Of a DNA stretch of 12,021 bases, positions 1-8,843 are shown piece by piece (the stretch's first letter is position 1; every line of letters begins with the position of its first letter). The position numbers and the translations under genes were made by a program. The notes below the pieces were generated by a model, which made no database searches, was not told where the DNA came from, and worked only from the letters and a program-made list of their open reading frames with translations. The stretch is from Rhodanobacter sp. (lineage in GTDB: Bacteria > Pseudomonadota > Gammaproteobacteria > Xanthomonadales > Rhodanobacteraceae), in NCBI GenBank assembly GCA_026193555.1, contig JAPHUU010000013.1, positions 1-12,021 on the forward strand, in the 5' to 3' direction.

Positions 1-291
1 CCGCACGAACCAGTCCGGGTCGCGGGCCCGCTCGGCGTCCAGGATGCCCAGATCAGTCGGCCGCTCCGCACCAAGTCGGCCGAGCTGCACAAAAAGCGCC
101 AGCAGCCAGTCGACGAATCCCGTCGTATGACCGTAAAGCGCCGTCAATGATTCGATCAGGTCGTTGCCAGCCAGCGCGAAGCGCTGGCTGGCAACCGCGT
201 GCTGGTCAGGCGGCAGTCCTTCGAGAAAACACTGCCGCGCAACCAGCACGTCGAACATCGGCGCGATAGCACCACTCGCGCCTTCGGTCAC
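1..291 (-). CDS. Amylosucrase, N-terminal part (runs off left edge)
   Basis: The reverse strand is open for 97 codons from a GTG at 291 to the window edge. The last third reads like the N-terminal helical region of amylosucrases (GH13, EC 2.4.1.4): LYGH near residue 52, then R-P-x-x-L near 77, then LDAERARDPDWF near 84-95. The Neisseria enzyme has an equivalent YG...R...L...D..R...PDW series just before its barrel starts. The family splits sucrose, releasing fructose and adding the glucosyl unit to an alpha-1,4-glucan; the catalytic barrel lies outside this window. The GTG overlaps the receptor stop codon (GTGA), suggesting translational coupling. I see no clear ribosome binding site for it, and the ATG at 258 is an alternative start. 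In Xanthomonas the equivalent gene next to the sucrose receptor is suxB. Family call fairly sure from a short stretch; exact start unsure. Confidence 0.72.
   Translation of the reverse strand, partial: MTEGASGAIAPMFDVLVARQCFLEGLPPDQHAVASQRFALAGNDLIESLTALYGHTTGFVDWLLALFVQLGRLGAERPTDLGILDAERARDPDWFVR
163..195. repeat. Perfect 15-bp inverted repeat, 3-nt loop, inside amylosucrase gene
   Basis: GTTGCCAGCCAGCGC (163-177) and its exact reverse complement GCGCTGGCTGGCAAC (181-195) flank a GAA loop. In the minus-strand mRNA this gives a very stable hairpin about 95-130 nt after the start codon. No T-run follows it on either strand, so it is not a standard intrinsic terminator. It encodes VASQRFALAGN in the amylosucrase frame without breaking it. 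Confidence 0.85.
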
Positions 292-2813
292 AGGGAGTAG
301 CGCCAGCTGGCATAGATGGTGCGGCCAAGGATCGAACGCGCGGTGTTCAGCCCGTTCGTGGTCACGCTGCCCGGGCTCTGGTCGATCTCGGTGAGACCGA
401 TCGCATTGAACAGGTTGTTTGCCTGCAGCGACACCGACATGCGTTCGTTGATGTCGTATCGGGCGAACGCGTTGACCTGTGTGTAGCCGGGCATGACCAG
501 CCCGTTCGGGTTGGAAGCGTAGGACTTGGTGGTGCCGATCAAGGTCGTGCCGACGGTGACCGGACCAACCCGGTAGCTCGGGTTGAGCTGCCAGACGAAC
601 TTGGCCTGACGCTGCGGCATGTTGCCCACATCCGCCGGCGTGATCGCATCCTTGGTGATCTTCGAGTCGGTATAAGTGGCACCGCCGCGTACGCTGAAAT
701 TGCCGTAGTCGACGGAGCCCTCGACCTCCAGTCCCTTGGACTTGTAGTTGCGACTGATCAGGGACTGCGTCAGCGAGGTGACATCCTGGTTCTGCTCCTG
801 GGTGGTGGCGTAGAAGCCGGTGACGAACAGGCTGGTGTGGTCAGTACTCCACTTCACGCCGGTCTCATACTGATTGACCACGTTGACCGCCACGCCCTGC
901 GGTGCAGTGCCATTGGACAGCAGGCCACCGCCGAACAACAGGCGATCGGAATTGAAGCGCGCGCCCCGACTGATGCGTGCAAACAGGGCCACATCCGTGT
1001 TCACCAGATAGTTCGCACCGAACGAGTATTCGAGATGATGCTTGGTGTAGTTGATCGGCATCACCGCGTTGTTGTTGACCACCGGCACGGTCAGCTCCGG
1101 CGTCTGCAGCGTGCCGTCGCCATTGACGTCGATCGCCGAAGTGCCGGTCGATCCGGCGTAGCTGCCACTGGCCTGCATGCGGTCATAGCGAAGCCCGCCA
1201 TCGAGCTGCCAGTTTCCCGGCTGCCATGACAGCGAGAGGTAGGGTGCGTCCATCTGGTAGTTCGCATCGTAGGAGCGAACACAGCAGTTGCCCCAGTACG
1301 GCGTGCCGTACGCCGCCAGGCCATGGTCGGTCACCGCCTGGCCACTGGCGTCGTAGACGTCGAGCAGGCTGGCGTTGCGGCCCTGCACGGTTTCCAGATA
1401 GGAGTTCCAGTGCCAGTCCTGCTTGATGGTCTGGTTCGAGTGGTAGTAGCCCAGCAGCAGGTCGAGCGGACCGTCGTCCAGATCGAAGGCATGCTTCAAG
1501 GTGAGGTTGTTGGTGGTATTGCCCATGTCGGGCAGGGTTACGTTGAACAGGTGCACGCGGGTCGCCAGGCCGTTGCCGCCGACGGTGGCCGGGTCGGCCA
1601 CCTGGCCGGCCAGAGGGCCGCTGGCGTAGCGCAGGGTGGAACCGGCGCCGCCGATCTCGTTGGCCAATGCGGCTGCCGTATTGACCTCGGCCGGATAGGG
1701 GCCGACAAAGTCACCGGAGTTGTGCGCGATACGCAGCTTTTCGTGCAGTACCCAGTTGTCGCCCAGATCGAATTTACCTTCGCCGCCGAACGCCGCGACC
1801 TTCGAGTGATAGCCATCGGCAAGGTTGGTGACTACGGGGTTGCCACTGGCATTGACGGCCAGATCGCGCTGGAAATAGGGCGACTGCATCGCGCCGTTCT
1901 GCACGCTGAAACCGGGCAACGAACTGACATTGGGGCTGCCGTTGCTGCCGGTGATCGACACCGGCACGGGCAGGTAAACCGGCGCCTTGTCGTCCAGTAG
2001 CTGGAAGCTGGCGCGCAGGAAACCACCAGCGATGTCGTGGGTGAGGTTGCCCATCAGCTGGCCGCCCTTCTGGGCGTCGTAACCGACATCCTTCGGGCCG
2101 GTGCCGTCGCGCAGGAAGCCGCCGATGTGGAAACGCGTGCTGTCGGAGATCGGCTGACCGTAGTCGAAGTCGAGACGCTTGCTGTCGTAGTTGAGACCGG
2201 CGGTGATGCCGATGTCGCCGCCCTTCTCTTCACCGGTCTTGGTGATGAAGTTGATCACCGCCCCCGGTGCATTGCTGGCGAATACCGACGAGGAGCCGCC
2301 GCGCACCACTTCCACATGATCGATGTTGAAATCCGGACGCAGGAAGGTATCCGGGGTGGCAAAGGCGGTATCGCCGAATTCCAGCACCGGCATGCCGTCG
2401 ACCTGGAACTGCACAAACTTGCCGCCACCGGAAGCTACCGGCAGGCCGCGCACCGAGATGTTGGCATTGCCGTCACCGCCGGATGATTCGGAGCGGATGC
2501 CGGGAATGTCTCGCAGGATGTCCGCTGCGCCCTGTGCCCCGCTGGTGGTGATCTGGTCGGCCTCAAGGGTGCTGACCGACACGCTGGAACTCATCTTGCT
2601 CAACGCACCCGGAGAGGCGGTGACGACCACTTCGGACAGATTCACGGATTTCGATGCTTTCTTCGAGGTGGCCTTGTCGGCGGACTGCGTTGGCACGGCA
2701 GCCTGATCCGCACTCTGTCCGGTGGCAGTGGATTGTGCGGCGGCGGCGACAGGCAACAGTGCCAGCGTCACCGCGATCACCAGCGCTTGTCTGCGCATAG
2801 CGTGAATATTCAT
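288..2813 (-). CDS. TonB-dependent outer-membrane receptor, carbohydrate type (SuxA-like)
   Basis: Predicted 841-residue outer-membrane transporter that would import a substrate using energy from TonB-ExbB-ExbD. The N-terminus is a signal peptide (MNIHAMRRQ, a hydrophobic stretch, then AAAA, cleavage near residue 26). A Gln/Ser/Ala/Thr linker with QSADQA and QSADKA copies follows, then a TonB box around 58-66 (NLSEVVVTA) and a plug domain to about residue 190 (ILRDIPGIR, ISVRGLP, VEVVRGGSSSVFASNAPGAVINFITKTGEE). The rest is a beta-barrel with many aromatic strands. It ends in WRYSL; many barrels end in Phe or Trp. The ATG at 2813 is chosen because a GGGGAG site lies 5 nt upstream and the signal peptide starts there. 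A longer frame from a TTG at 2969 would bury the signal peptide. The LacI gene upstream and the amylosucrase overlapping downstream suggest sucrose or a related glucoside as substrate, an inference from context. Confidence 0.93.
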   Translation of the reverse strand: MNIHAMRRQALVIAVTLALLPVAAAAQSTATGQSADQAAVPTQSADKATSKKASKSVNLSEVVVTASPGALSKMSSSVSVSTLEADQITTSGAQGAADILRDIPGIRSESSGGDGNANISVRGLPVASGGGKFVQFQVDGMPVLEFGDTAFATPDTFLRPDFNIDHVEVVRGGSSSVFASNAPGAVINFITKTGEEKGGDIGITAGLNYDSKRLDFDYGQPISDSTRFHIGGFLRDGTGPKDVGYDAQKGGQLMGNLTHDIAGGFLRASFQLLDDKAPVYLPVPVSITGSNGSPNVSSLPGFSVQNGAMQSPYFQRDLAVNASGNPVVTNLADGYHSKVAAFGGEGKFDLGDNWVLHEKLRIAHNSGDFVGPYPAEVNTAAALANEIGGAGSTLRYASGPLAGQVADPATVGGNGLATRVHLFNVTLPDMGNTTNNLTLKHAFDLDDGPLDLLLGYYHSNQTIKQDWHWNSYLETVQGRNASLLDVYDASGQAVTDHGLAAYGTPYWGNCCVRSYDANYQMDAPYLSLSWQPGNWQLDGGLRYDRMQASGSYAGSTGTSAIDVNGDGTLQTPELTVPVVNNNAVMPINYTKHHLEYSFGANYLVNTDVALFARISRGARFNSDRLLFGGGLLSNGTAPQGVAVNVVNQYETGVKWSTDHTSLFVTGFYATTQEQNQDVTSLTQSLISRNYKSKGLEVEGSVDYGNFSVRGGATYTDSKITKDAITPADVGNMPQRQAKFVWQLNPSYRVGPVTVGTTLIGTTKSYASNPNGLVMPGYTQVNAFARYDINERMSVSLQANNLFNAIGLTEIDQSPGSVTTNGLNTARSILGRTIYASWRYSL

Positions 2814-2818
2814 GAGAT

Positions 2819-2824
2819 CTCCCC
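2819..2824 (-). promoter_or_regulatory. Ribosome binding site of the TonB receptor
   Basis: GGGGAG on the minus strand, followed by 5 nt (ATCTC) and the ATG at 2813. It decides the start in favour of the residue that begins the signal peptide. Confidence 0.75.
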
Positions 2825-2919
2825 AGGCGGTAAATGATGCAAGCGCTGGGTGATGTTGGCGGCCAGCGCGAGTGGCGGGCATCCGACGAGGATGGCCTGC
2901 AACCATGGTGAGATCCAAC

Positions 2920-2931
2920 GCAATCGATTGC
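2920..2931. promoter_or_regulatory. Candidate LacI-family operator 1 (perfect palindrome)
   Basis: GCAATCGATTGC is a perfect 12-bp palindrome centred on CG at 2925-2926, about 110 bp upstream of the receptor start. LacI-family proteins typically bind palindromes with a central CG. Two similar sites lie further upstream. Assignment to the neighbouring repressor is inferred. Confidence 0.5.
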
Positions 2932-2941
2932 AATTCGCGTC

Positions 2942-2958
2942 GCAACATCGATTTGTCA
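2942..2958. promoter_or_regulatory. Candidate LacI-family operator 2 (imperfect palindrome)
   Basis: GCAACATCGATTTGTCA shares the ATCGAT core with operator 1 and its outer right half reads TGACAAATCG on the minus strand. Its centre (2949-2950) is 24 bp from that of operator 1. A TTGACG hexamer on the minus strand (2964-2969) sits just upstream and could be a -35 element, but I see no good -10 at the right distance, so no promoter is called. Confidence 0.4.
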
Positions 2959-3010
2959 TGACTCGTCAAAGCCCCAAAAAATGGGTCTGATGGCTCCCGG
3001 AGCGCATGAA

Positions 3011-3027
3011 TGACAACGATTGCATCA
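3011..3027. promoter_or_regulatory. Candidate LacI-family operator 3
   Basis: TGACAACGATTGCATCA is centred on CG at 3017-3018. Its right half CGATTGCA equals that of operator 1, and its left half TGACAA matches the outer half of operator 2. It is 68 bp from operator 2, close enough for looping by a tetrameric or paired repressor, and it lies between the repressor stop codon and the receptor. Confidence 0.38.
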
Positions 3028-3092
3028 AATTTGCATACCCGATGTCTGACGCATCAACCCTTGCTGTCGACAAGTGTTTTTGCTGCGGTGCG

Positions 3093-4106
3093 TTACGGGT
3101 TGCTGCCCTGGTGGCTGCTCTGCCGCACGATCAGGCGGGTTTCCAACTGGATCGAAGGCACGGCATGACCCTGCTCCAGCATCTGCAGCAAAGCCTGCAC
3201 CAGCATCGTGCCGGCCTCGTGCAGGGGCTGCTGGACCGTGGTGAGCGGCGGACTGAAGTGTGCCGCGAGTTCCACGTCGTCGTACCCGACCACAGCGACG
3301 TCCTCGGGTACGCGGCGGCCGCGTTCGCGCAGGGCGCCGATCGCCGCCATTGCCAGCAGGTCGCCGCTGGCGAAGACAGCATCCAGGGTCGGCTCCGCGT
3401 CGAGCAAAGCCAGCGTGGCACGGCGTCCGGCATCGGCCAGGAACGGCACCTTGGCCTGCCGGCATTCAGGCACGGCCACGCCGCTCGCCTTCAGCGTATC
3501 GGCGAAACCGCGAAAGCGTTCGGCCACCTCGGGCAGACCGGTATCACCGAGAAAGCCGATCCGCCGTCGTCCCTCGGACAGCAGGTGTTCGGCCACCAGC
3601 CGCCCTCCCAGCAAGTTGTTGCCGCCTACCGTGCAATAACGCTGCCCGGGCAACTGCGTACCCCACACCACCAGGGGCAGTCCGCGTTCGGCCATCGCGT
3701 TGAGTTGGTCATGATGGCGCCACTGTCCAATGAGGATCACGCCGGCAGTGCGGCCACCATCGATCAGCGCCGTGGCGGCATCGAGCTGCTCGGCGTCGAT
3801 GCGTGCAAGCAGCATTTCATAGCCGCGCTCGGTCAGCGCATCGGCCAGGCTGCCGACCATGCCGTGCAGGAACGGGTCGGCGAAACTCTGCCGACTGGCT
3901 TGCTCATAGGGCACCACGACGCCGATGGTGCGATTGATGCCAGAGCGCAAGTTGGTCGCGGCACGATTGACCGTGTAGTTGAACTGTCGCGCCAATGTCT
4001 GAATACGTTCGCGCGTTTCAGCGCTGACCAGCTCGCTACCCGACAGCGCCCGCGACACGGTGGATGGTGCCACGCCGGCCAACTTGGCCAGGTCGGCCAT
4101 CTGCAT
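3093..4106 (-). CDS. LacI-family transcriptional repressor (SuxR-like by context)
   Basis: From the ATG at 4106 the protein has 337 residues, the usual LacI-family size. Residues 3-22 are the helix-turn-helix (MADLAKLAGVAPSTVSRALSG), followed by SAETRERI and the hinge helix NRAATNLRSG near 47-56. A periplasmic-binding-protein-like effector domain then runs from about residue 60 (IGVVVP) to the end, with VVGYDD and the PPLTTVQQP segment typical of sugar-binding LacI proteins. The ATG at 4106 has a GGAG site 7 nt upstream. A GTG at 4148 would add 14 Arg-rich residues but has no clear ribosome site, and such extensions do occur in relatives. It lies on the same strand directly upstream of the receptor and amylosucrase, so it most likely controls them through the palindromes at 2920-3027. 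The inducer is not visible from sequence. Confidence 0.93.
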   Translation of the reverse strand: MQMADLAKLAGVAPSTVSRALSGSELVSAETRERIQTLARQFNYTVNRAATNLRSGINRTIGVVVPYEQASRQSFADPFLHGMVGSLADALTERGYEMLLARIDAEQLDAATALIDGGRTAGVILIGQWRHHDQLNAMAERGLPLVVWGTQLPGQRYCTVGGNNLLGGRLVAEHLLSEGRRRIGFLGDTGLPEVAERFRGFADTLKASGVAVPECRQAKVPFLADAGRRATLALLDAEPTLDAVFASGDLLAMAAIGALRERGRRVPEDVAVVGYDDVELAAHFSPPLTTVQQPLHEAGTMLVQALLQMLEQGHAVPSIQLETRLIVRQSSHQGSNP

Positions 4107-4496
4107 GCGGCGGCTCCGCTGAAGCGGCGGTTTTTCGAGCCGACTCACGCCGTTGCCAGAAATCTGCCGCCGGCAGCGCAGTCATCGGATCGGGGAGGGC
4201 TTTGGTGGTGTTGGCTGGCAGGCATGATGGTCGTCGCGATGTCGGGACAGATGGCCCCGCAAACGTCGGGACACGGGCGGCGAAGGAAGCTGCCGAGTGC
4301 CCGCCACATCGGGTGCCAGGTGAGGCTCATGTTCGCTGGCGACACTAGCATCTATTTCGTCGGCGTTGTGAGGCCGTGTCCCCGAAGGTGGCCATCTGCC
4401 GCAATGGCAGACGCGCGTCGCCGACGTGCAGACGCCACACGCGTGCCGCGCCCCCGCAACTGAAAGCCATGCGAACGGCCGTACCTTGCTTCTCGC

Positions 4497-4502
4497 TATG
4501 AT
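4497..4502 (+). promoter_or_regulatory. Possible -10 element of the rhomboid gene
   Basis: TATGAT lies 40 nt before the rhomboid start codon. There is no good -35 hexamer 16-18 bp upstream, so this is a weak call. Confidence 0.3.
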
Positions 4503-4530
4503 GGCGGACGATGTTCGAGTCGGCTGATCC

Positions 4531-4535
4531 GGGAG
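4531..4535 (+). promoter_or_regulatory. Ribosome binding site fixing a TTG start
   Basis: GGGAG is followed by 7 nt and the TTG at 4543. An in-frame TGA at 4525-4527 excludes any earlier start, and ATGs at 4539 and 4553 are out of frame. This supports a TTG start for the rhomboid gene. Confidence 0.65.
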
Positions 4536-4542
4536 CAGATGC

Positions 4543-5226
4543 TTGTTTGTCCATGTCGAAACACGTCGTCGAGCCCGCTGGCACTGGGCAACCGTGCTGG
4601 TGGTCATTACCTGCGTGCTGTGTTTCGTTGGCCTGGCACTGACTCCGCTGCACGAAAGGATGTCATTGCTGCAGCAGTGGGGAACGATACCCGCAAACAT
4701 CTTCGATCCGCATGAAAACCTGTGGCCGCAGCTGACCGATCCGGCGCTGTTGCGTTTGTTCACCGCACTGTTCATCCACGTGACCTGGCTGCATCTGCTC
4801 AGCAACCTGCTGTTCCTGGTCATCTTCGGCCTGCCGGGCGAACGGGCCCTGGGCTCGTTGCGCTTCCTGCTGCTGTTCGTGGTCGGCGGCATCGTGGCGA
4901 ATCTGATTGGTGCGTTGTCGCTGACCGGAGTGCGGCTGCCGATCATCGGCTGCAGCGGCGCGGTGTCGGCAGTGGTGGGCACCTATGTAGTGCTGTTTCC
5001 GAACGCCAGGCTTGGTCTGGTGTTGCCACTGGGGCTCTACCTCCAGTTCGTGCGGGTTCCCGCCTTCCTGCTGATCGGCATCTGGGTATTGCTGCAATTG
5101 TTGTTCAGCTATGCCGGGCCAAGTTATGGCGCCTACGTGTGGTGGGCACACATCGGCGGCTTCGTGTTTGGCGTGATGTTCGCGCTGCTTTCCCGCGGCG
5201 TGATCGCCCGCCGTTTGCGCGGATGA
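4543..5226 (+). CDS. Rhomboid-family intramembrane serine protease
   Basis: Predicted 227-residue inner-membrane protease that would cut membrane proteins within or near the bilayer. The catalytic pair is present: Ser138 in GCSGAVSAVVG and His203 in AHIGGFVFG. The family's conserved HxxxxHxxxN pattern is at His79, His84 and Asn88 (HVTWLHLLSN). About six hydrophobic helices can be seen: near 16-36, 80-97, 106-128, 135-152, 155-190 and 200-217. The loop between the first two carries WGTIPANIF. The length is in the range of short bacterial rhomboids without extra domains. The start is a TTG with a good GGGAG site; the only in-frame ATG, at residue 40, would cut off the first helix. The stop is 3 bp from the end of the convergent amidotransferase gene. 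Substrate unknown. Confidence 0.93.
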   Translation: MFVHVETRRRARWHWATVLVVITCVLCFVGLALTPLHERMSLLQQWGTIPANIFDPHENLWPQLTDPALLRLFTALFIHVTWLHLLSNLLFLVIFGLPGERALGSLRFLLLFVVGGIVANLIGALSLTGVRLPIIGCSGAVSAVVGTYVVLFPNARLGLVLPLGLYLQFVRVPAFLLIGIWVLLQLLFSYAGPSYGAYVWWAHIGGFVFGVMFALLSRGVIARRLRG

Positions 5227-5229
5227 CGC

Positions 5230-5964
5230 TCAGCCCGCTTCAGCGGCGCTGGTCCAGCCGTGATGGCGGGCGAACAGCCTCAGCAACCGGCGCGCCACGG
5301 GAGTGGCGCCCACCGCCTGGAAAGCGTGCAGCGGGTCGCAGCCCTCGCGGTGCATGTCGGCGTGCTTGCGCCGGATGTAGGCACGCATCACCTCGGCATT
5401 GAATTCCGGGTGAAACTGCGTGCTGATGGCCCGCGGACCGTGACGCAGCAACTGATGCGGATCGCGCGCGGAGCGGGCCAGAATCGCCGAGCCGGGCGGC
5501 ACTTCCAGCACGCTTTGTTCGTGCGTGGTGTGCGCGCGAAAACTGGCCGGAAGCATCGCACCCAGCAAATCGTGTGTGCCTGCCTGCAGCAGTTCGATCG
5601 GATGGGTGCCGATCTCCCGGCCGCCGGGCAGATAATCGACGCGTCCACCCAACGCCTGCGCCATCAGCTGGTGTCCGTAGCAGACACCGAACAGCGGCAA
5701 CTCGATATCCATCGCGTCGCGGATCCAGCCGGCGGTGCGTTCGCTCCACGCCGCGCGCTCGGTGACCATCGCGGCGGAACCGGTGATGATCGCGCCCGCG
5801 ACCTCCTGTGGTGCCGGCAGCGGATCGCCGGTGGCCACGTCGACGATGCGCAGCTGTCGGTGCGACAACCGGGTGCCGAGGCGGAACCAGTGGGGGAAAT
5901 CGCCGTGGCGGGCGCGAATGGCGTCCGGCGCGCGACCGGTGCGGATGATCAATACGGGTTTCAT
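5230..5964 (-). CDS. Class I glutamine amidotransferase domain protein (GMP-synthase-like)
   Basis: The 244-residue protein is a stand-alone class I glutaminase fold. The nucleophile elbow is GVCYGHQL with Cys95, and the other triad members are His185 and Glu187 in FHPEF. The oxyanion strand is GAIITGSAAMV near 58-67. Relatives are annotated as GMP-synthase-like or glutamine-hydrolysing proteins, and some members of the group act as peptidases or gamma-glutamyl hydrolases, so the reaction is uncertain. No synthetase partner domain is fused or adjacent. The ATG at 5964 begins MKPVLIIRTG, the normal first strand; a longer frame to 6030 adds a Pro/Arg-rich stretch and is rejected. It follows the ATPase gene on the same strand by 52 bp and may be cotranscribed. 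The ribosome site is weak (AGCGAG). It converges on the rhomboid gene. Confidence 0.88.
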   Translation of the reverse strand: MKPVLIIRTGRAPDAIRARHGDFPHWFRLGTRLSHRQLRIVDVATGDPLPAPQEVAGAIITGSAAMVTERAAWSERTAGWIRDAMDIELPLFGVCYGHQLMAQALGGRVDYLPGGREIGTHPIELLQAGTHDLLGAMLPASFRAHTTHEQSVLEVPPGSAILARSARDPHQLLRHGPRAISTQFHPEFNAEVMRAYIRRKHADMHREGCDPLHAFQAVGATPVARRLLRLFARHHGWTSAAEAG

Positions 5965-5999
5965 GCAGCTCGCTGGTGGTCTGTGGATGGGTGGTTGCA

Positions 6000-6016
6000 A
6001 GGAGCCCGACAGGCTC

Positions 6017-6018
<2 letters not shown>
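6000..6018 (-). other. Short hairpin overlapping the ATPase stop codon
   Basis: AGGAGCC (6000-6006) and GGCTCCT (6012-6018) form a 7-bp perfect stem with a 5-nt loop, read on the minus strand immediately at the end of the ATPase gene. The bases after it on that strand are TGCAACC, not a T-run, so it is not a normal intrinsic terminator. It could protect the upstream message from 3' decay or reduce read-through into the amidotransferase. Confidence 0.35.
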
Positions 6019-7834
<1,816 letters not shown>

Positions 7835-7895
7835 TCAGGGGGTGCCTCAAGCGGGACTTTTCCAGCGCCAGCCCAATGGGAAAGCGAGCTGCGGC

Positions 7896-7901
7896 TATAC
7901 T
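7896..7901 (+). promoter_or_regulatory. Probable -10 element for glyQS
   Basis: TATACT, 30 nt before the glyQ ATG, matches the sigma-70 -10 consensus at five of six positions. No strong -35 hexamer lies 16-18 bp upstream. The implied leader is only about 20-25 nt, too short for a T-box or riboswitch. Confidence 0.45.
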
Positions 7902-7931
7902 AACGCGCTTTAGCCACGGTCACGGAAAGCC

Positions 7932-8843
7932 ATGTCCGCAAGCACCTTCCAGGACATCATCCAGACCCTCAACCGCTATTGGGCGGGGAAGGGCTGTGTG
8001 CTCCTGCAGCCGCTCGATCTCGAGGTTGGCGCCGGCACGTTTCATCCCGCCACGTTCCTGCGTTCGCTCGGTCCGGAGCCGTGGGCTGCTGCCTATGTGC
8101 AGCCGTCACGCCGGCCCACCGACGGACGCTATGGCGAGAATCCGAACCGCCTGCAGCACTACTACCAGTACCAGGTGGTGATGAAGCCGAATCCGGAGAA
8201 CATCCTGGATCTGTACATCGATTCGCTGAAGGAGCTCGGTCTCGATCCGCTGGTGCATGACTTGCGCTTCGTCGAGGACAACTGGGAGTCGCCGACACTG
8301 GGCGCCTGGGGGCTGGGCTGGGAAGTCTGGCTCAACGGCATGGAGGTGACCCAGTTCACCTATTTCCAGCAGGCCGGCGGGCTGGAGTGTCGTCCCGTGA
8401 CCGGCGAGATCACCTACGGCCTGGAACGGTTGGCGATGTACCTGCAGAATGTGGACAACGTCTACGACCTGGTGTGGACCCGGGGCCCGCATGGCACGGT
8501 CACCTATGGCGACGTATTCCACCAGAACGAGGTGGAGCAGAGCACCTACAACTTCGAGTACGCCAACGTGGGCGAGCTGTTGCACTGGTTCGACGCGTGC
8601 GAAGCGATGGCCAACCAGCTGATCACGGCCAACTTGCCGCTGCCTGCCTACGAGCAGGTGATGAAGGCCAGCCACACGTTCAACCTGCTTGACGCGCGAC
8701 GGGCGATCAGCGTCACCGAGCGTCAGCGCTACATCCTGCGCGTGCGTACCCTGTCGCGCGCCGTGGCGGAAACCTACGTGGCACAGCGCGAGAAACTCGG
8801 CTTCCCGGGCCTCAAGCAAGCAAAGGAACTGGCGCATGGTTGA
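7932..8843 (+). CDS. glyQ: Glycyl-tRNA synthetase alpha subunit
   Basis: The 303-residue protein has the standard length of bacterial GlyQ (EC 6.1.1.14), the catalytic subunit of the alpha2beta2 glycyl-tRNA synthetase that activates glycine and charges tRNA-Gly in the cytoplasm. Highly conserved blocks are visible: [17 protein letters not shown] at the N-terminus, [19 protein letters not shown] near 34-52, [19 protein letters not shown] near 54-72, [10 protein letters not shown], and [21 protein letters not shown] near 131-151. The start ATG has GGAAAG 2 nt upstream, within range of a weak ribosome site. The gene ends 8 bp inside glyS, so the two subunits are translationally coupled for balanced synthesis. 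It is an essential housekeeping gene and nothing in it looks damaged. Confidence 0.99.
   Translation: MSASTFQDIIQTLNRYWAGKGCVLLQPLDLEVGAGTFHPATFLRSLGPEPWAAAYVQPSRRPTDGRYGENPNRLQHYYQYQVVMKPNPENILDLYIDSLKELGLDPLVHDLRFVEDNWESPTLGAWGLGWEVWLNGMEVTQFTYFQQAGGLECRPVTGEITYGLERLAMYLQNVDNVYDLVWTRGPHGTVTYGDVFHQNEVEQSTYNFEYANVGELLHWFDACEAMANQLITANLPLPAYEQVMKASHTFNLLDARRAISVTERQRYILRVRTLSRAVAETYVAQREKLGFPGLKQAKELAHG

Larger units (their letters stand above)
4149..4542. other. Gene-free divergent region between the repressor and the rhomboid gene
   Basis: I see no convincing gene here. It contains a 9-bp direct repeat GTCGGGACA (4241-4249 and 4265-4273, 24 bp apart) and a small inverted repeat TCTGCC/GGCAGA with a 5-nt loop (4395-4411). 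A possible 68-codon minus-strand frame (4351 to 4145) ends in a GTGA overlap with the alternative GTG start of the repressor. It lacks a ribosome site and its codon use is less GC-biased than the real genes, so I do not call it. Confidence 0.5.

Noticed and set aside
2814..2969. Longer N-terminus for the TonB receptor from a TTG at 2969
   Set aside because: It would place a clear signal peptide 52 residues inside the protein, has no ribosome site, and runs across the candidate operators.
2973..2985. CCCA / TGGG around an A-tract (CCCCAAAAAATGGG) as a terminator for the LacI gene
   Set aside because: The stem is only 4 bp and the A/T run is in the loop rather than after the stem, so it does not fit an intrinsic terminator.
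4145..4351. Minus-strand 68-codon frame ending in a GTGA overlap with the repressor's alternative start
   Set aside because: No ribosome site, weaker GC bias at third positions than the real genes, and no recognisable motif; kept only as a low-interest note.
3006..4463. Plus-strand open frame of 485 codons opposite the LacI gene
   Set aside because: The LacI protein on the other strand is complete and motif-bearing; this frame has no recognisable domain.
7835..7931. T-box or glycine riboswitch upstream of glyQS
   Set aside because: The probable -10 element leaves a leader of about 20-25 nt, far too short, and no T-box sequence is present.
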